Below, in pieces: positions 6,772 through 14,883 of a stretch of 15,850 bases of DNA (positions within the stretch are counted from its first letter, which is position 1; every line of letters begins with the position of its first letter). Both the position numbers and the translations under genes were made by a program. Below the pieces are notes generated by a model. It had not been told where the DNA came from. It did not search any database and was given only the letters and a program-made list of their open reading frames with translations. Origin of the DNA: RGIG3102 sp964369915 (GTDB taxonomy: Bacteria > Bacillota > Clostridia > Oscillospirales > Ruminococcaceae); contig CAYJGG010000045.1 of the NCBI GenBank assembly GCA_964369915.1, forward strand, positions 1 to 15,850, given 5' to 3'.

Positions 6772-8589
6772 ATGAAGTTTTTAAATCAAGTTAAAGCGGA
6801 AATGAAAAATATGTCGCTTTCAAAATTTATAGTTATATCTGCCGTTATATTCTTCCTACTTGTTGTAGCTGTGTTTCCAATCATAGGATACTTCTTTGAA
6901 CAAAGCTATAATAACTACTACCCTTATGATCAAGAATATATTATTATTGATGGTGTAGAATATAAAAATGATAACACGTTTACTCGTGAATATACTTATT
7001 TAGAAAATGAATTAGACTGGATAGAGCAAGTTATGGACGCTGATTCATTAAAACATGCAACTGCCATAGCTGATAGATTGCTAGATTTTTATGCTGAAAA
7101 TGTTAAATATGCAGTTTTAGATACTAGAGAATACGATTATAGAGAAAATTTATCTTATAGTATGCGCCAAAATGTAATCGATTTATATATTTTACAGCAG
7201 CCTGATTTAGCAGACGAAGCTTTAAATATAGGTGCTAGTCACTTTGGATATAGCGAATATCTTGAGGGTGATTATAATGGCGGAGTTATGTATGATTATG
7301 GATATGGCTATAGTTCTTCAGTTACAGTAGAGGACGAAGGCGAAGAAACTGAATTTGTTCCGATGACTGAAGAAGAAAAACTAGAGGCTATCGCTGAAAT
7401 CCAAGCTGAAATGGATAGATTTAATCTAATAATGCAAAATGATGATTATAATTTATATGTAGAAATTCAAAGAGAAGATTATAATGAGCAAATCGAAACT
7501 AGCATGGAAAGAATAGAACAGCTAGAAAAAGATATTATTGAAAATCCAGCTCAAGAAGAAAATATTTCAGAAGAAATCAAGCGTTTAAATGAAAACATCC
7601 AAATGATAAATGAAATTAATTTGCCACAATTAGATTTTAGATTAGCAAATGGAATTATCGAGGGCGATGGTAGCTGGCAGGATTCAGCTCTTAATGAAAT
7701 TCAAAATCTTCATTGGAGAATAAGCAATGCAGAAGATGTTTACACAGAGCAAGAATATGAAGAAAATATGTGGATGTCAGAGCAATACGGCACATATCAA
7801 GATTATTTAAAAGCAATGGAAGTTGAAAAGCAAGAATATGAAAAAGATTTATTTATTGCTGAAAGTTCATTATCTGCAAATCAGCCTGATATGAGCTTTG
7901 TAAATGATGGCGCTCGTAATGTTTTTTATAGTAACTTCTTCCCAACAGGCACAATGCTAGTTACAGTTTTTGCAATACTAGTAGGCGGTTGGTGTTTAGC
8001 TAGCGAATTCCAAAATGGTACAGTTAGATTAATGATGATTCGTCCAAGAACAAGATTAAAAGTGCTATTTTCAAGATATTTAGCTGGAATTAGCATTGTG
8101 TTTATGCTATTTTTTGCAATCGCAATAGCTCAGCTTATTTATAGCGGTGTAATTGGTGGATTCTCAGATTATCTATATCCAAACTACTCATCAACTGGAA
8201 CTGTGAATTTCTTTGTTAATGTTATAGCAGATTTCTTTACAGTTTTTGTAAGTGTACTATTCTTATACACAGTTGCATTTATGATTTCAGGCGTTTTAAG
8301 AAACACAGCAGTAGCAATTATTATACCAACAGTTATGTATGTTGGGGCGATGGTGGGTATGAATATATTAGCATATCAACCTGCAGTTGATTTCCTAGCT
8401 TACACTCCTGCGCCATATCTATTCCTGCAAGATTATATTAATCCATCAGACTATGGATATGTGGCACAATTTATACAAAAAGGTGTGCCAGTGAGTATAG
8501 CATTAGGTGTTGCAGTATTAATTATATCTGCAGTTATTTGCATAGCGATAGTATCATATTTCTTCAAAAAACGTGATATAACTAACTAA
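6772..8589 (+). CDS. ABC-2 family permease with large extracellular coiled-coil domain
   Basis: This 605-residue membrane subunit partners the ATPase encoded just upstream. One helix (about 18-42) comes first. A very large insertion (about 43-390) follows, then five or six helices between about 392 and 600. The segment after the second helix, SEFQNGTVRLMMIRPRTR, is the conserved ABC-2 'E...GT...L..P..R' motif. The insertion should be extracellular. It is acidic and Tyr-rich, and residues about 199-285 are a likely coiled coil (repeated EI, ERIEQLEKDI, EEIKRLNENIQ). Typical ABC-2 permeases of this pair are 250-400 residues, so the insertion makes it unusually long. The SD GAGGAGG (6757-6763) is 8 bases from the ATG. 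An extracellular domain of this kind often contacts substrate or a partner protein; that role is inference. Confidence 0.88.
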   Translation: MKFLNQVKAEMKNMSLSKFIVISAVIFFLLVVAVFPIIGYFFEQSYNNYYPYDQEYIIIDGVEYKNDNTFTREYTYLENELDWIEQVMDADSLKHATAIADRLLDFYAENVKYAVLDTREYDYRENLSYSMRQNVIDLYILQQPDLADEALNIGASHFGYSEYLEGDYNGGVMYDYGYGYSSSVTVEDEGEETEFVPMTEEEKLEAIAEIQAEMDRFNLIMQNDDYNLYVEIQREDYNEQIETSMERIEQLEKDIIENPAQEENISEEIKRLNENIQMINEINLPQLDFRLANGIIEGDGSWQDSALNEIQNLHWRISNAEDVYTEQEYEENMWMSEQYGTYQDYLKAMEVEKQEYEKDLFIAESSLSANQPDMSFVNDGARNVFYSNFFPTGTMLVTVFAILVGGWCLASEFQNGTVRLMMIRPRTRLKVLFSRYLAGISIVFMLFFAIAIAQLIYSGVIGGFSDYLYPNYSSTGTVNFFVNVIADFFTVFVSVLFLYTVAFMISGVLRNTAVAIIIPTVMYVGAMVGMNILAYQPAVDFLAYTPAPYLFLQDYINPSDYGYVAQFIQKGVPVSIALGVAVLIISAVICIAIVSYFFKKRDITN

Positions 8590-8599
8590 TTAAAAATAA

Positions 8600-8640
8600 A
8601 AGTTTAGTATGAATGATTTTAAATTATTCATACTAAACTT
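8600..8640 (+). other. 15-bp hairpin between permease and PASTA genes
   Basis: AAGTTTAGTATGAAT (8600-8614) is perfectly complementary to ATTCATACTAAACTT (8626-8640), with an 11-base loop. No T run follows, so it is a poor terminator; only 6 bases separate it from the GAGG SD of the PASTA gene. It may be an mRNA processing or stability element that lets the two ABC genes and the PASTA gene be expressed at different levels from one transcript, or a leaky terminator. Confidence 0.6.
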
Positions 8641-8662
8641 ATAAATGAGGAATGGTAATTAT

Positions 8663-10918
8663 ATGGAAAATAATTTTTTAAATAATTATAAAAAGAAGGC
8701 TGAAGATATTGGGGCTGTTCCAGTTAAAAATGAAACAGTAGAAACTCCAAAGGTTGTAGAAACTCCAAANNNNNNNNNNNNNNNNNNNNNNNNNNNNNNN
8801 NNNNNNNNNNNNNNNNNNNNNNNNNNNNNNNNNNNNNNNNNNNNNNNNNNNNNNNNNNNNNNNNNNNNNTTCCAGTTAAAAATGAAACAGTAGAAACTCC
8901 AANNNNNNNNNNNNNNNNNNNNNNNNNNNNNNNNNNNNNNNNNNNNNNNNNNNNNNNNNNNNNNNNNNNNNNNNNNNNNNNNNNNNNNNNNNNNNNNNNN
9001 NNAGGTTGTAGAAACTCCAAAGGTTGTAGAAACTCCAAAGGTTGTAGAAACTCCAAAGGTTGTAGAAACTCCAAAAGTAGTGGAAACTCCAAAAGTAGTA
9101 GAAACGCCAAAAGTTGTAGAAACGCCAAAAGTTGTAGAAACTCCAAAGGTAGTGGAAACGCCAAAGCCTACACAAACAAAAAAGCAAGTTTTTAAAGCGG
9201 ATGAAGATAAACAGCCAGTTAAAAGCAGAATTATCGAAATAAAAGAAGATAAAGAAGAAGGTATGAATTTTGCTGTTGATAGCGGATTTAGTGCTCCAAA
9301 ACAATCAAAGCCTAGCTTTATGGCAGATCCAGATGCTCCAAAAAAGAAAAACACAAAATTAATAATATCAGCGGCAGCTGGCGTTTTAGTATTAATTATA
9401 ATACTGTTTTTTTTACTAGGTGGTGCAAGTGTTCCTAATATGGAAACTTGGGCTTATTCTCAAGCCACAATATGGTCGAATGAGAATGGTGTTTTAATTA
9501 ATAAAGAAGAGCAATATAGCGACACAGTACCAGCAGGGACTGTTATTAGTCAAAGCCATGAAGAAGGCGAAAAATTAGGCGGAGATGATGTTTTAACTTT
9601 AGTTGTATCACTAGGGCCAGATTTAAGCATTATGGTGCCAGTGCCAGATTTAATGAATATGACATTAGATGAAGTCGAGGCGTGGAGCGAAGAAAACTTA
9701 ATGAGCACAGTTCGTATAACAACAGAGGAAAGCGATACAGTGCCTCAAGGGGAAATGATTGAATATTCTATAAATGATAACACCGTTATAGGAGATGAAA
9801 TTCGCAGAGATTCACCTTTATATATAACATTCTCAAAAGGCGAGGGCGAAGGTGAGACTGTAAAACTTCCAAACTTTTTAACTATGAGCCTTGATGAAGT
9901 GAAAACTTTTGCAACTGATAACAATTTAGTTTTAGAAATTGTTGAAGAATTTAGCGAAACTGTTTTAAAAGGCAATATTATTCGCCAGAATATTAAAGCT
10001 ACTGAAACTGTTCACGAAGGCGATACAATAATTGTTTATGTTTCAAAAGGCGAAGAAGTTAGAGTTTTAAACTTTAGCAGTTTTTCAAAAGATATGGCAG
10101 AAATAGAAGCGCAACAAGCTGGAATTCAACTAATTATTAAAGAAGAATATGTGATGAATATCGATGAAGGTGTGCTTGTTTCTCAATCAAAGCCAGCAGG
10201 TAGTTTATTAGAAGATGGCGATTATGTTGAACTCGTTTACTCTTTAGGATATAGGGTTTTAGTTCCATCGTTTGTAGGACAAAATGAAGAGGCTATCAGA
10301 ACTTGGGTTAATGAATATAACGATAAGGGCGCAGAATTTAAAGTTGAGTCAACTTTTACTGTTTCAAATAAACCTTATGGAACTATATTAGCACAAGAAA
10401 AAGCTAATAATACTCAAGACATTGTGGCAACGCTTTATTTTACAATCTCAGAAGGTGGAATAGTGTTTGTTCCGGATTTTGTTAATGAAAATGCAACTGG
10501 CTATAATGATATTATAACTCAATCACAGGCGTTAGATATGGCAGATGCAGCAGGAGTTATAGTGGTAATAGAAGAAGTGAAAAATTCAGATGTTAATATA
10601 TTACCTGGTGAAATTTATTCACAAAGCGTTGCAGCAGCAGAGCAAGTGGAAGAAGATACAGTTATAACTCTTAAAATGCAACCACTAGATGCTCCGATAA
10701 AAGCACCTAATTTTATTGGGCAAACTGAATCTACTTTAAGCTCAGTAACTGATTACAGTAAAGTTAAAATCACATTAGTTGAGGGTGAATATTTAGATGA
10801 TGCATCAAAAAATAAAATTTATGATCAATCGATTCCAGATGGGACAACAATAGCCCAAGGAACGGAAATAATATTAACTTATTATTCTGCAACAGTTCCA
10901 GTTACGCCAACACCTTAA
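8663..10918 (+). CDS. PASTA-repeat membrane protein with cytoplasmic VVETPK repeats (interrupted by assembly gaps)
   Basis: The protein is bitopic. Its N-terminal cytoplasmic part starts MENNFLNNYKKK and enters a (K)VVETP hexapeptide repeat. A charged linker follows, then one membrane helix (encoded about 9354-9423, after KKKNTK) and seven PASTA-like repeats. These open near 9430 (SVPNM), 9634 (VPVPDL), 9859 (VKLPNF), 10057 (VRVLNF), 10258 (VLVPSF), 10465 (VFVPDF) and 10696 (IKAPNF), and it ends in TVPVTPTP. PASTA domains usually bind muropeptides in Ser/Thr kinases (PknB) or PBPs; no kinase or transpeptidase domain is present here, so this is a stand-alone PASTA protein. The ATG at 8663 has GAGG 12 bases upstream; ATG at 8645 has no SD. 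Two 100-N gaps make the true length unknown; the outer parts are in one frame, but the 33-base piece between the gaps is not. Confidence 0.8.
8770..8869. other. Assembly gap (100 N)
   Basis: Exactly 100 N, the conventional placeholder for a gap of unknown length. It interrupts the VVETPK repeat coding region. Confidence 0.97.
8903..9002. other. Assembly gap (100 N)
   Basis: A second run of exactly 100 N, 33 bases after the first. The piece between them (8870-8902) is identical to 8718-8750, so the order and number of repeats here cannot be trusted. Confidence 0.97.
9002..9163 (+). repeat. 18-bp tandem repeat coding for KVVETP, nine units right of the gap
   Basis: Nine consecutive 18-base units of the type AAGGTTGTAGAAACTCCA are visible. 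The first four, next to the gap, are identical; the last five carry synonymous changes (GTA/GTT, GTG, ACG) while the peptide KVVETP is kept. The same unit starts left of the gaps at about 8733-8769. The array ends with KPTQT. Identical units at the gap edge explain why the assembler failed. Confidence 0.93.
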
Positions 10919-10939
10919 ATTGAATTTATAAAATATTAA

Positions 10940-10967
10940 ACAGAGAGCTTTTAGCTCTCTGTTTTTT
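10940..10967 (+). terminator. Terminator of the PASTA gene
   Basis: ACAGAGAGC (10940-10948) pairs with GCTCTCTGT (10954-10962) around TTTTA, followed by TTTTTT. It lies 21 bases after the stop codon. Confidence 0.92.
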
Positions 10968-10993
10968 ATATTAATATTAAAATAAGATAAAAT

Positions 10994-11026
10994 AAAAAAG
11001 CTGTGATTTATTATCACAGCTTTTTT
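10994..11026 (-). terminator. Terminator of the permease operon (symmetrical)
   Basis: AAAAAAGCTGTGAT (10994-11007) pairs with ATCACAGCTTTTTT (11013-11026). It has T runs on both strands, ends the minus-strand permease transcript 11 bases after its stop, and can back up the plus-strand terminator. Confidence 0.9.
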
Positions 11027-11037
11027 AAAATATTTAA

Positions 11038-12489
11038 TTATTTAGCAGTTTGTTCTGCTGCAGCTTTAAGTTTTTCTTCATGTTCAATCCATGATGGGTG
11101 ATAACCTTTAGCTTTTTCGATAATATCGATATTATGTTTTTTCTTCATATATTGCCATCTGCCAATGTAGTAAGCGTATGCTAGAGCATATAATACAACA
11201 ATTGAAATTAATTTATCTGCTGTTAATGTTCTTAGTAGTGAGCTACCCATTATAAATGCGATGATAGCAGCAGCGATACACATAAAGATATTTAATGGTT
11301 GTGATAGACGGAACCAAGCGTTTTTAGCTGAATGTGGGAAGATGTAAGGGAATCTTACAATCGGCACATAGAAGATAAAGCCTAGTAATAGTCCTGGGAT
11401 TGAAACGATACTTAATAAATCACCAACTGGAATTCTAAATAATAATGCTACAACAGCAATTGCAACTGAACCCCATAGAGAAACGTAAGGAACGTTGTAT
11501 TTATTTAATTTAGCGAATACTGCTGGCCATACGCCGTCACGAGCTGTAACGAAGTGTAGACGAGAGTAAATCATAACAGAACCGTTTAGAGTTGTTAGTG
11601 TAGCGAACATAGCTCCAGCGATTAGGAAGAATGTTACCATTGCTGGGCTTAAGAAGCCTTCTGATAGTAGTCCTAAGTTCCAAGCGTCCATTGTTGTAGC
11701 CCATGTAGCTGCATCAGCTTCAGCTCCAACTGGTAGAGGACCTGCACTAAATGTTACGAAAGCGATTAAGATGTAGATAAGAGCAACGATACCTGTTCCC
11801 ACGAAGAATGAGAAAGGAATTGCAAAACCTGGGTTTTCAATTTCATCTGCGAATGATGCAACGATAGCACCACCTTGTAATGCGTAGTTAACAAAAGCAA
11901 TTGCAGACCACATTGTAGCGAATTCAAATGTTGGAACTAAGAAATCTGTAACAGGAACTAGAGCAACGTTTGTAAATCCACCGAAAATGTAAACGCCAAG
12001 AGCAACCATTAGAATTACAACGATTACTGATTGGATATTACCTGCCATTTTAGCACCCAGTGTTCCTAGAGCACCAAAGATAATTGCTGTTATAATAGCA
12101 ACAATCATTATAAATGTTGCATTACCAACATTACCTGTTAATTGAGCAAAATATGTAGCGAAAGTTGTTGTCATAACTGCAATATTAAGTGTACCAATTA
12201 ATGAGTTGATTGATTGGATATAACCTACTGCAGGATGGAAAAATTTTGCAACATACATGTAAGATGAACCAGAAGCTGGTAGTGATGATTGCATAAATAG
12301 AGATGGTAGTGTTCTAAAGAATACAAAGAATGTAGCTAGAACTAAAGCCCAACCAATTTGATCTCCAACAACACCGATACCTCTTGGAATTGATGTAAAT
12401 ACACCAGAACCGATAACTGAACCGATAGCCATCATGATACAACCGAATAACGTCATTTTAGTTGACTTGTTTGTTTGTTTACTTGACAT
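11038..12489 (-). CDS. APC-superfamily amino acid permease
   Basis: This 483-residue protein is a 12-helix-type secondary amino acid transporter. The first helix carries the family's substrate-backbone motif, GSVIGSGVF (23-31), matching the unwound GxIGSGxF segment of APC transporters. Further hydrophobic segments alternate regularly to a basic cytoplasmic tail (IEKAKGYHPSW...). The start is fixed by AAGGAG just upstream (about 12497-12503). It lies 31 bases downstream of the PLP enzyme gene on the same strand, so the two are very likely one operon: this protein would bring in the amino acid that the enzyme degrades. The exact substrate (D-cysteine, D-serine, another small amino acid) cannot be read from sequence. 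Amino acid import, rather than exchange, is inferred from the pairing. Confidence 0.9.
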   Translation of the reverse strand: MSSKQTNKSTKMTLFGCIMMAIGSVIGSGVFTSIPRGIGVVGDQIGWALVLATFFVFFRTLPSLFMQSSLPASGSSYMYVAKFFHPAVGYIQSINSLIGTLNIAVMTTTFATYFAQLTGNVGNATFIMIVAIITAIIFGALGTLGAKMAGNIQSVIVVILMVALGVYIFGGFTNVALVPVTDFLVPTFEFATMWSAIAFVNYALQGGAIVASFADEIENPGFAIPFSFFVGTGIVALIYILIAFVTFSAGPLPVGAEADAATWATTMDAWNLGLLSEGFLSPAMVTFFLIAGAMFATLTTLNGSVMIYSRLHFVTARDGVWPAVFAKLNKYNVPYVSLWGSVAIAVVALLFRIPVGDLLSIVSIPGLLLGFIFYVPIVRFPYIFPHSAKNAWFRLSQPLNIFMCIAAAIIAFIMGSSLLRTLTADKLISIVVLYALAYAYYIGRWQYMKKKHNIDIIEKAKGYHPSWIEHEEKLKAAAEQTAK

Positions 12490-12520
12490 AATATTTCTCC
12501 TTTTAAATTTTATTTAAAGC

Positions 12521-13600
12521 TTAATAAGCATAGCTTTTTTCGATTTTCCAAAGTTCTTCTTGCATAGCATCAAGATGTTCTTTAGTGTAAATACCAGGAA
12601 CACCGCCTGTATGTAAAAATACTGCTGAAGATCCTTTTGGAATTACTTCACCTTTTTCAACTAAATCTAAAAAAGATGCAAAAGATTTACCTGTGTAGCA
12701 TGGATCTGTTAATATACCCTCAGCGCTAGCTAAACGGTACATAACTTTTCTTGTTTCTTCATCAGGAACATTGTATCCAGGTCCAACATGATCATTACAA
12801 GTGTAGTGTAAATCTTCTAAAGTAACAGTTACACCCATATCAAATTTTTCGCTAGTTTGATTTGCAAAATCAACAATTCCTTGCATTTCTTTGTCTGATT
12901 TTTTTGAAATGTTTGCTGAAATGATTTTAAATGGTGCGTTGTGGTATTTTGCACCTAGTAGTAATCCAGAAAGAGTACCACCTGAGCCATTACCAACTAC
13001 TAAGTAGTCGATTTTTATGTTTTGAGTTTTCATTTGCTCCATAACCTCTTCAACACAATCAACATAACCTAGAACGCCTTCTAATGTGTGACCGCCAATT
13101 GGTAAATCATAAACTTTTTCACCATTAGCTTCATATTTATCAACAACCTCTTTAACCCACCCATTTTTGATTTCTTTATATTCTTTAACTTGAACATCAA
13201 ATGGTTTGTCTTTATTTTCAGAAAGGTATCTGCTCATATCACTGTAATAAATATCAGCGCCCATCATTCTATCTAAAACTTGATTTCCTGACATATAATC
13301 GCTAGGCTTACCTAGTAAAAATAATATGCATTTTAATCCGTATTTAGCACAAGCCGCAGCGGTTAATCTACCATGATTTGTTTGTGGACCACCTTGTGTT
13401 AGAATAGTTGTGTAGCCATTGTCTAAACAATATTTAACAACATAGTCTAGTTTTCTTAGTTTATTACCCCCCATTGCAAAACCAGTCATGTCGTCTCTTT
13501 TGATGTATAAATCACCAAGGCCAACTTGCTTAGTTAAGTTCTCCATTTTATGAAGTGGAGTAGGAAGTATCGCTGTTTGAACTTTTTCAATCTTTTTCAA
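12521..13600 (-). CDS. PLP-dependent D-cysteine desulfhydrase-type lyase
   Basis: This 359-residue enzyme belongs to the ACC deaminase / D-cysteine desulfhydrase group (fold type II PLP enzymes), which release ammonia and a keto acid, plus sulfide from D-cysteine. The PLP lysine is K47 in MGGNKLRKL; QTNH (73-76) holds the pyridine-ring Asn region; GNGSGGTLSG is the phosphate-binding loop; HTGG (330-333) is the C-terminal loop. At the two positions that separate true ACC deaminases (Glu and Leu) from D-cysteine desulfhydrases (Ser/Thr and Thr), this protein has T303 (YTGKS) and T331, favouring desulfhydrase-like activity. The start is TTG at 13600, well supported by AAAGGAGGG (13609-13617) 8 bases upstream. 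It leads an operon with the amino acid permease, downstream of a probable AraC-type operator. The physiological substrate could be another beta-substituted or D-amino acid. Confidence 0.85.
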   Translation of the reverse strand: MKKIEKVQTAILPTPLHKMENLTKQVGLGDLYIKRDDMTGFAMGGNKLRKLDYVVKYCLDNGYTTILTQGGPQTNHGRLTAAACAKYGLKCILFLLGKPSDYMSGNQVLDRMMGADIYYSDMSRYLSENKDKPFDVQVKEYKEIKNGWVKEVVDKYEANGEKVYDLPIGGHTLEGVLGYVDCVEEVMEQMKTQNIKIDYLVVGNGSGGTLSGLLLGAKYHNAPFKIISANISKKSDKEMQGIVDFANQTSEKFDMGVTVTLEDLHYTCNDHVGPGYNVPDEETRKVMYRLASAEGILTDPCYTGKSFASFLDLVEKGEVIPKGSSAVFLHTGGVPGIYTKEHLDAMQEELWKIEKSYAY

Positions 13601-13634
13601 AATTAAAACCCTCCTTTATTTGAATATTTGTTTT

Positions 13635-13656
13635 GTTACCATTATGTTACCATTTA
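13635..13656 (-). repeat. 11-bp tandem repeat in the enzyme operon leader
   Basis: GTTACCATTAT and GTTACCATTTA are adjacent (plus-strand reading), differing at the last two positions, one helical turn apart. They lie between the operator pair and the ribosome binding site of the PLP enzyme gene. They could be a second regulator site or chance. Confidence 0.6.
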
Positions 13657-13681
13657 ATTTATTCATAAAACATACACAATT

Positions 13682-13719
13682 CAGTATAAAAACCACACTT
13701 TTCCGTAAAAAAGCCATAC
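13682..13719 (-). promoter_or_regulatory. AraC-type operator: two 17-bp direct half-sites 21 bp apart
   Basis: On the minus strand, GTATGGCTTTTTTACGG (13719-13703) and GTGTGGTTTTTATACTG (13698-13682) match at 13 of 17 positions. They are in the same orientation and start 21 bp apart with a 4-base gap. This is the geometry of araI1-I2 in Escherichia coli. The distal half overlaps a weak -35 candidate (TTTATA) that has a poor -10 (TATGAA) 17 bases on, as expected for an activator-dependent promoter. The AraC-family gene is immediately upstream on the same strand. Binding is inferred. Confidence 0.6.
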
Positions 13720-13802
13720 TGAGTAAAAATAATAATCGTATTTTTGTGCAATTTGCACAAGAATATAATTTTTTCATATAAATATGAAAAAAATAAAAAA
13801 TA

Positions 13803-13835
13803 AAAAAGCACTGTAAGTTTTTAAACTTACAGCGC
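13803..13835 (-). terminator. Terminator of the AraC-family gene
   Basis: On the minus strand GCGCTGTAAGTTT pairs with AAACTTACAGTGC (one G-U pair) and is followed by TTTTTTATTTTTTATTTTT. It lies about 80 bases past the regulator's stop and separates its transcript from the enzyme operon. Confidence 0.9.
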
Positions 13836-13913
13836 CTTTGCTGTTTCTAAAATACTATACCACTAAAAAAAATAATTGTCAATTATTAATTTCAAAAATG
13901 TAAATTTAATGAA

Positions 13914-14756
13914 TTATGGATTTCTTCCTAGTGTTTTTTTGTAAGTTGTTCTAAAATGGGCTCCCGATGAGTAGCCTAGCATTTCGGCTATTGTATCAAT
14001 AGAGTATTTCTTTTGTCTTATATACTGTTCAGCAATTCCGATTTTATATTGAGTTAAAAATTTTGCAGGTGAAGTGTGGACAGCTTTTTGAAAAGATTTT
14101 GATAATAAACTATCGCTAACGCCAAGATCTTTTGCTATATCTGATAATTTAATAGGGGAAGATAAATTTTCATCTGTGTACCTTATTGCTTGATGAACTA
14201 AATTTAATAATTCTTTTTCGTTTCCAAGTGTTGGTAAACCGTCAATTCTTGCAGACATAATATCTGTTAATACACTTAAAAGGCAAAGTTTTATCATAAA
14301 AGCATTACCAGGACGCTTTTCTTTAACCATTGAATTTAATTTTTCAAATTGATATTGATATGATTTTCTACTTACTTCATCAAAAAGATTATTTTCTTGC
14401 ATTGTTAAATGTTGTTCTAATTTATATCTTTGGGCAAAAGGATATACATCAAAAAATATATAGCTATACTCTAAAGGCTCATCTCCAATTGAGGTTGCAG
14501 AGTAAACTTCAAATGGTGAATAAATAAGAATAGAGCCAGTTGGAAAAAAGAAATCTTTATCACGATAAGTGACTTTTGCAGAGCCTTTTTTAATATAAGT
14601 TAGTTGAAAAGATGATGTGATAAATTCTTTTAAACCCTTAACATTTGTTTCGCTCCAATTGCCATATCCAATGATATTAATTTCTGTTGTTTCAAAATAG
14701 GTGGACATTTCATCTACTTGGATCTTAGTTACATAATCACTGAAATTTAAATGCAT
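13914..14756 (-). CDS. AraC-family transcriptional regulator
   Basis: This 280-residue protein has an N-terminal cupin-like ligand-binding half (about 20-110, with QLTYIKKGSAKVTYRDKDFFF and GSILIYSP). A C-terminal AraC DNA-binding domain carries two helix-turn-helix units. The first is about residues 202-224 (IKLSDIAKDLGVSDSLLSKSF), the second about 252-275 (SIDTIAEMLGYSSGAHFRTTYKK). The protein stops right after GRNP, where most relatives continue with S-x-x-x-[FY]-R, so its tail is a few residues shorter than usual. The ATG has AAGGAG (14768-14773) upstream. It lies directly upstream of the PLP enzyme and permease genes on the same strand but has its own promoter and terminator. With the operator pair in the following spacer it most likely activates that operon when an amino acid-type ligand is present. 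Confidence 0.9.
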   Translation of the reverse strand: MHLNFSDYVTKIQVDEMSTYFETTEINIIGYGNWSETNVKGLKEFITSSFQLTYIKKGSAKVTYRDKDFFFPTGSILIYSPFEVYSATSIGDEPLEYSYIFFDVYPFAQRYKLEQHLTMQENNLFDEVSRKSYQYQFEKLNSMVKEKRPGNAFMIKLCLLSVLTDIMSARIDGLPTLGNEKELLNLVHQAIRYTDENLSSPIKLSDIAKDLGVSDSLLSKSFQKAVHTSPAKFLTQYKIGIAEQYIRQKKYSIDTIAEMLGYSSGAHFRTTYKKTLGRNP

Positions 14757-14824
14757 AATATTTTTATCTCCTTATAAAATTGTTACTGAATAATATAAAT
14801 AAAAAAATATCGCTATCCTGATTA

Positions 14825-14853
14825 ATTCTAGCATAATAAAATTATATTTGCAA
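14825..14853 (-). promoter_or_regulatory. Promoter of the AraC-family gene
   Basis: On the minus strand, -35 TTGCAA (14853-14848), a 17-base spacer and -10 TAGAAT (14830-14825) preceded by the TGn extension form a good sigma-A-type promoter about 70 bases before the start codon. Confidence 0.65.
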
Positions 14854-14883
14854 GATAGGGCTACTAACATTATATAAAATAAA

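Larger units (their letters stand above)
13601..13913. other. 313-base regulatory intergenic region
   Basis: No gene is supported. On the minus strand it holds, in order of transcription, the AraC gene's terminator, an 11-bp-stem hairpin (TTTTTTCATAT/ATATGAAAAAA, 13769-13792), a dyad TTGTGCA-ATT-TGCACAA (13744-13760), the 21-bp-spaced operator pair (13682-13719), a candidate weak promoter, an 11-bp tandem repeat (13635-13656) and the enzyme's ribosome binding site. Confidence 0.75.

Noticed and set aside
9002..9163. CRISPR-like or regulatory tandem repeats in DNA
   Set aside because: The 18-bp period is a multiple of three, the variation is synonymous, and the array encodes a constant KVVETP peptide inside a gene.
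13914..13925. Frameshift truncating the AraC-family protein after GRNP
   Set aside because: The missing tail is only a few residues beyond the last DNA-binding helix, and a good terminator follows; a naturally short end is more likely.
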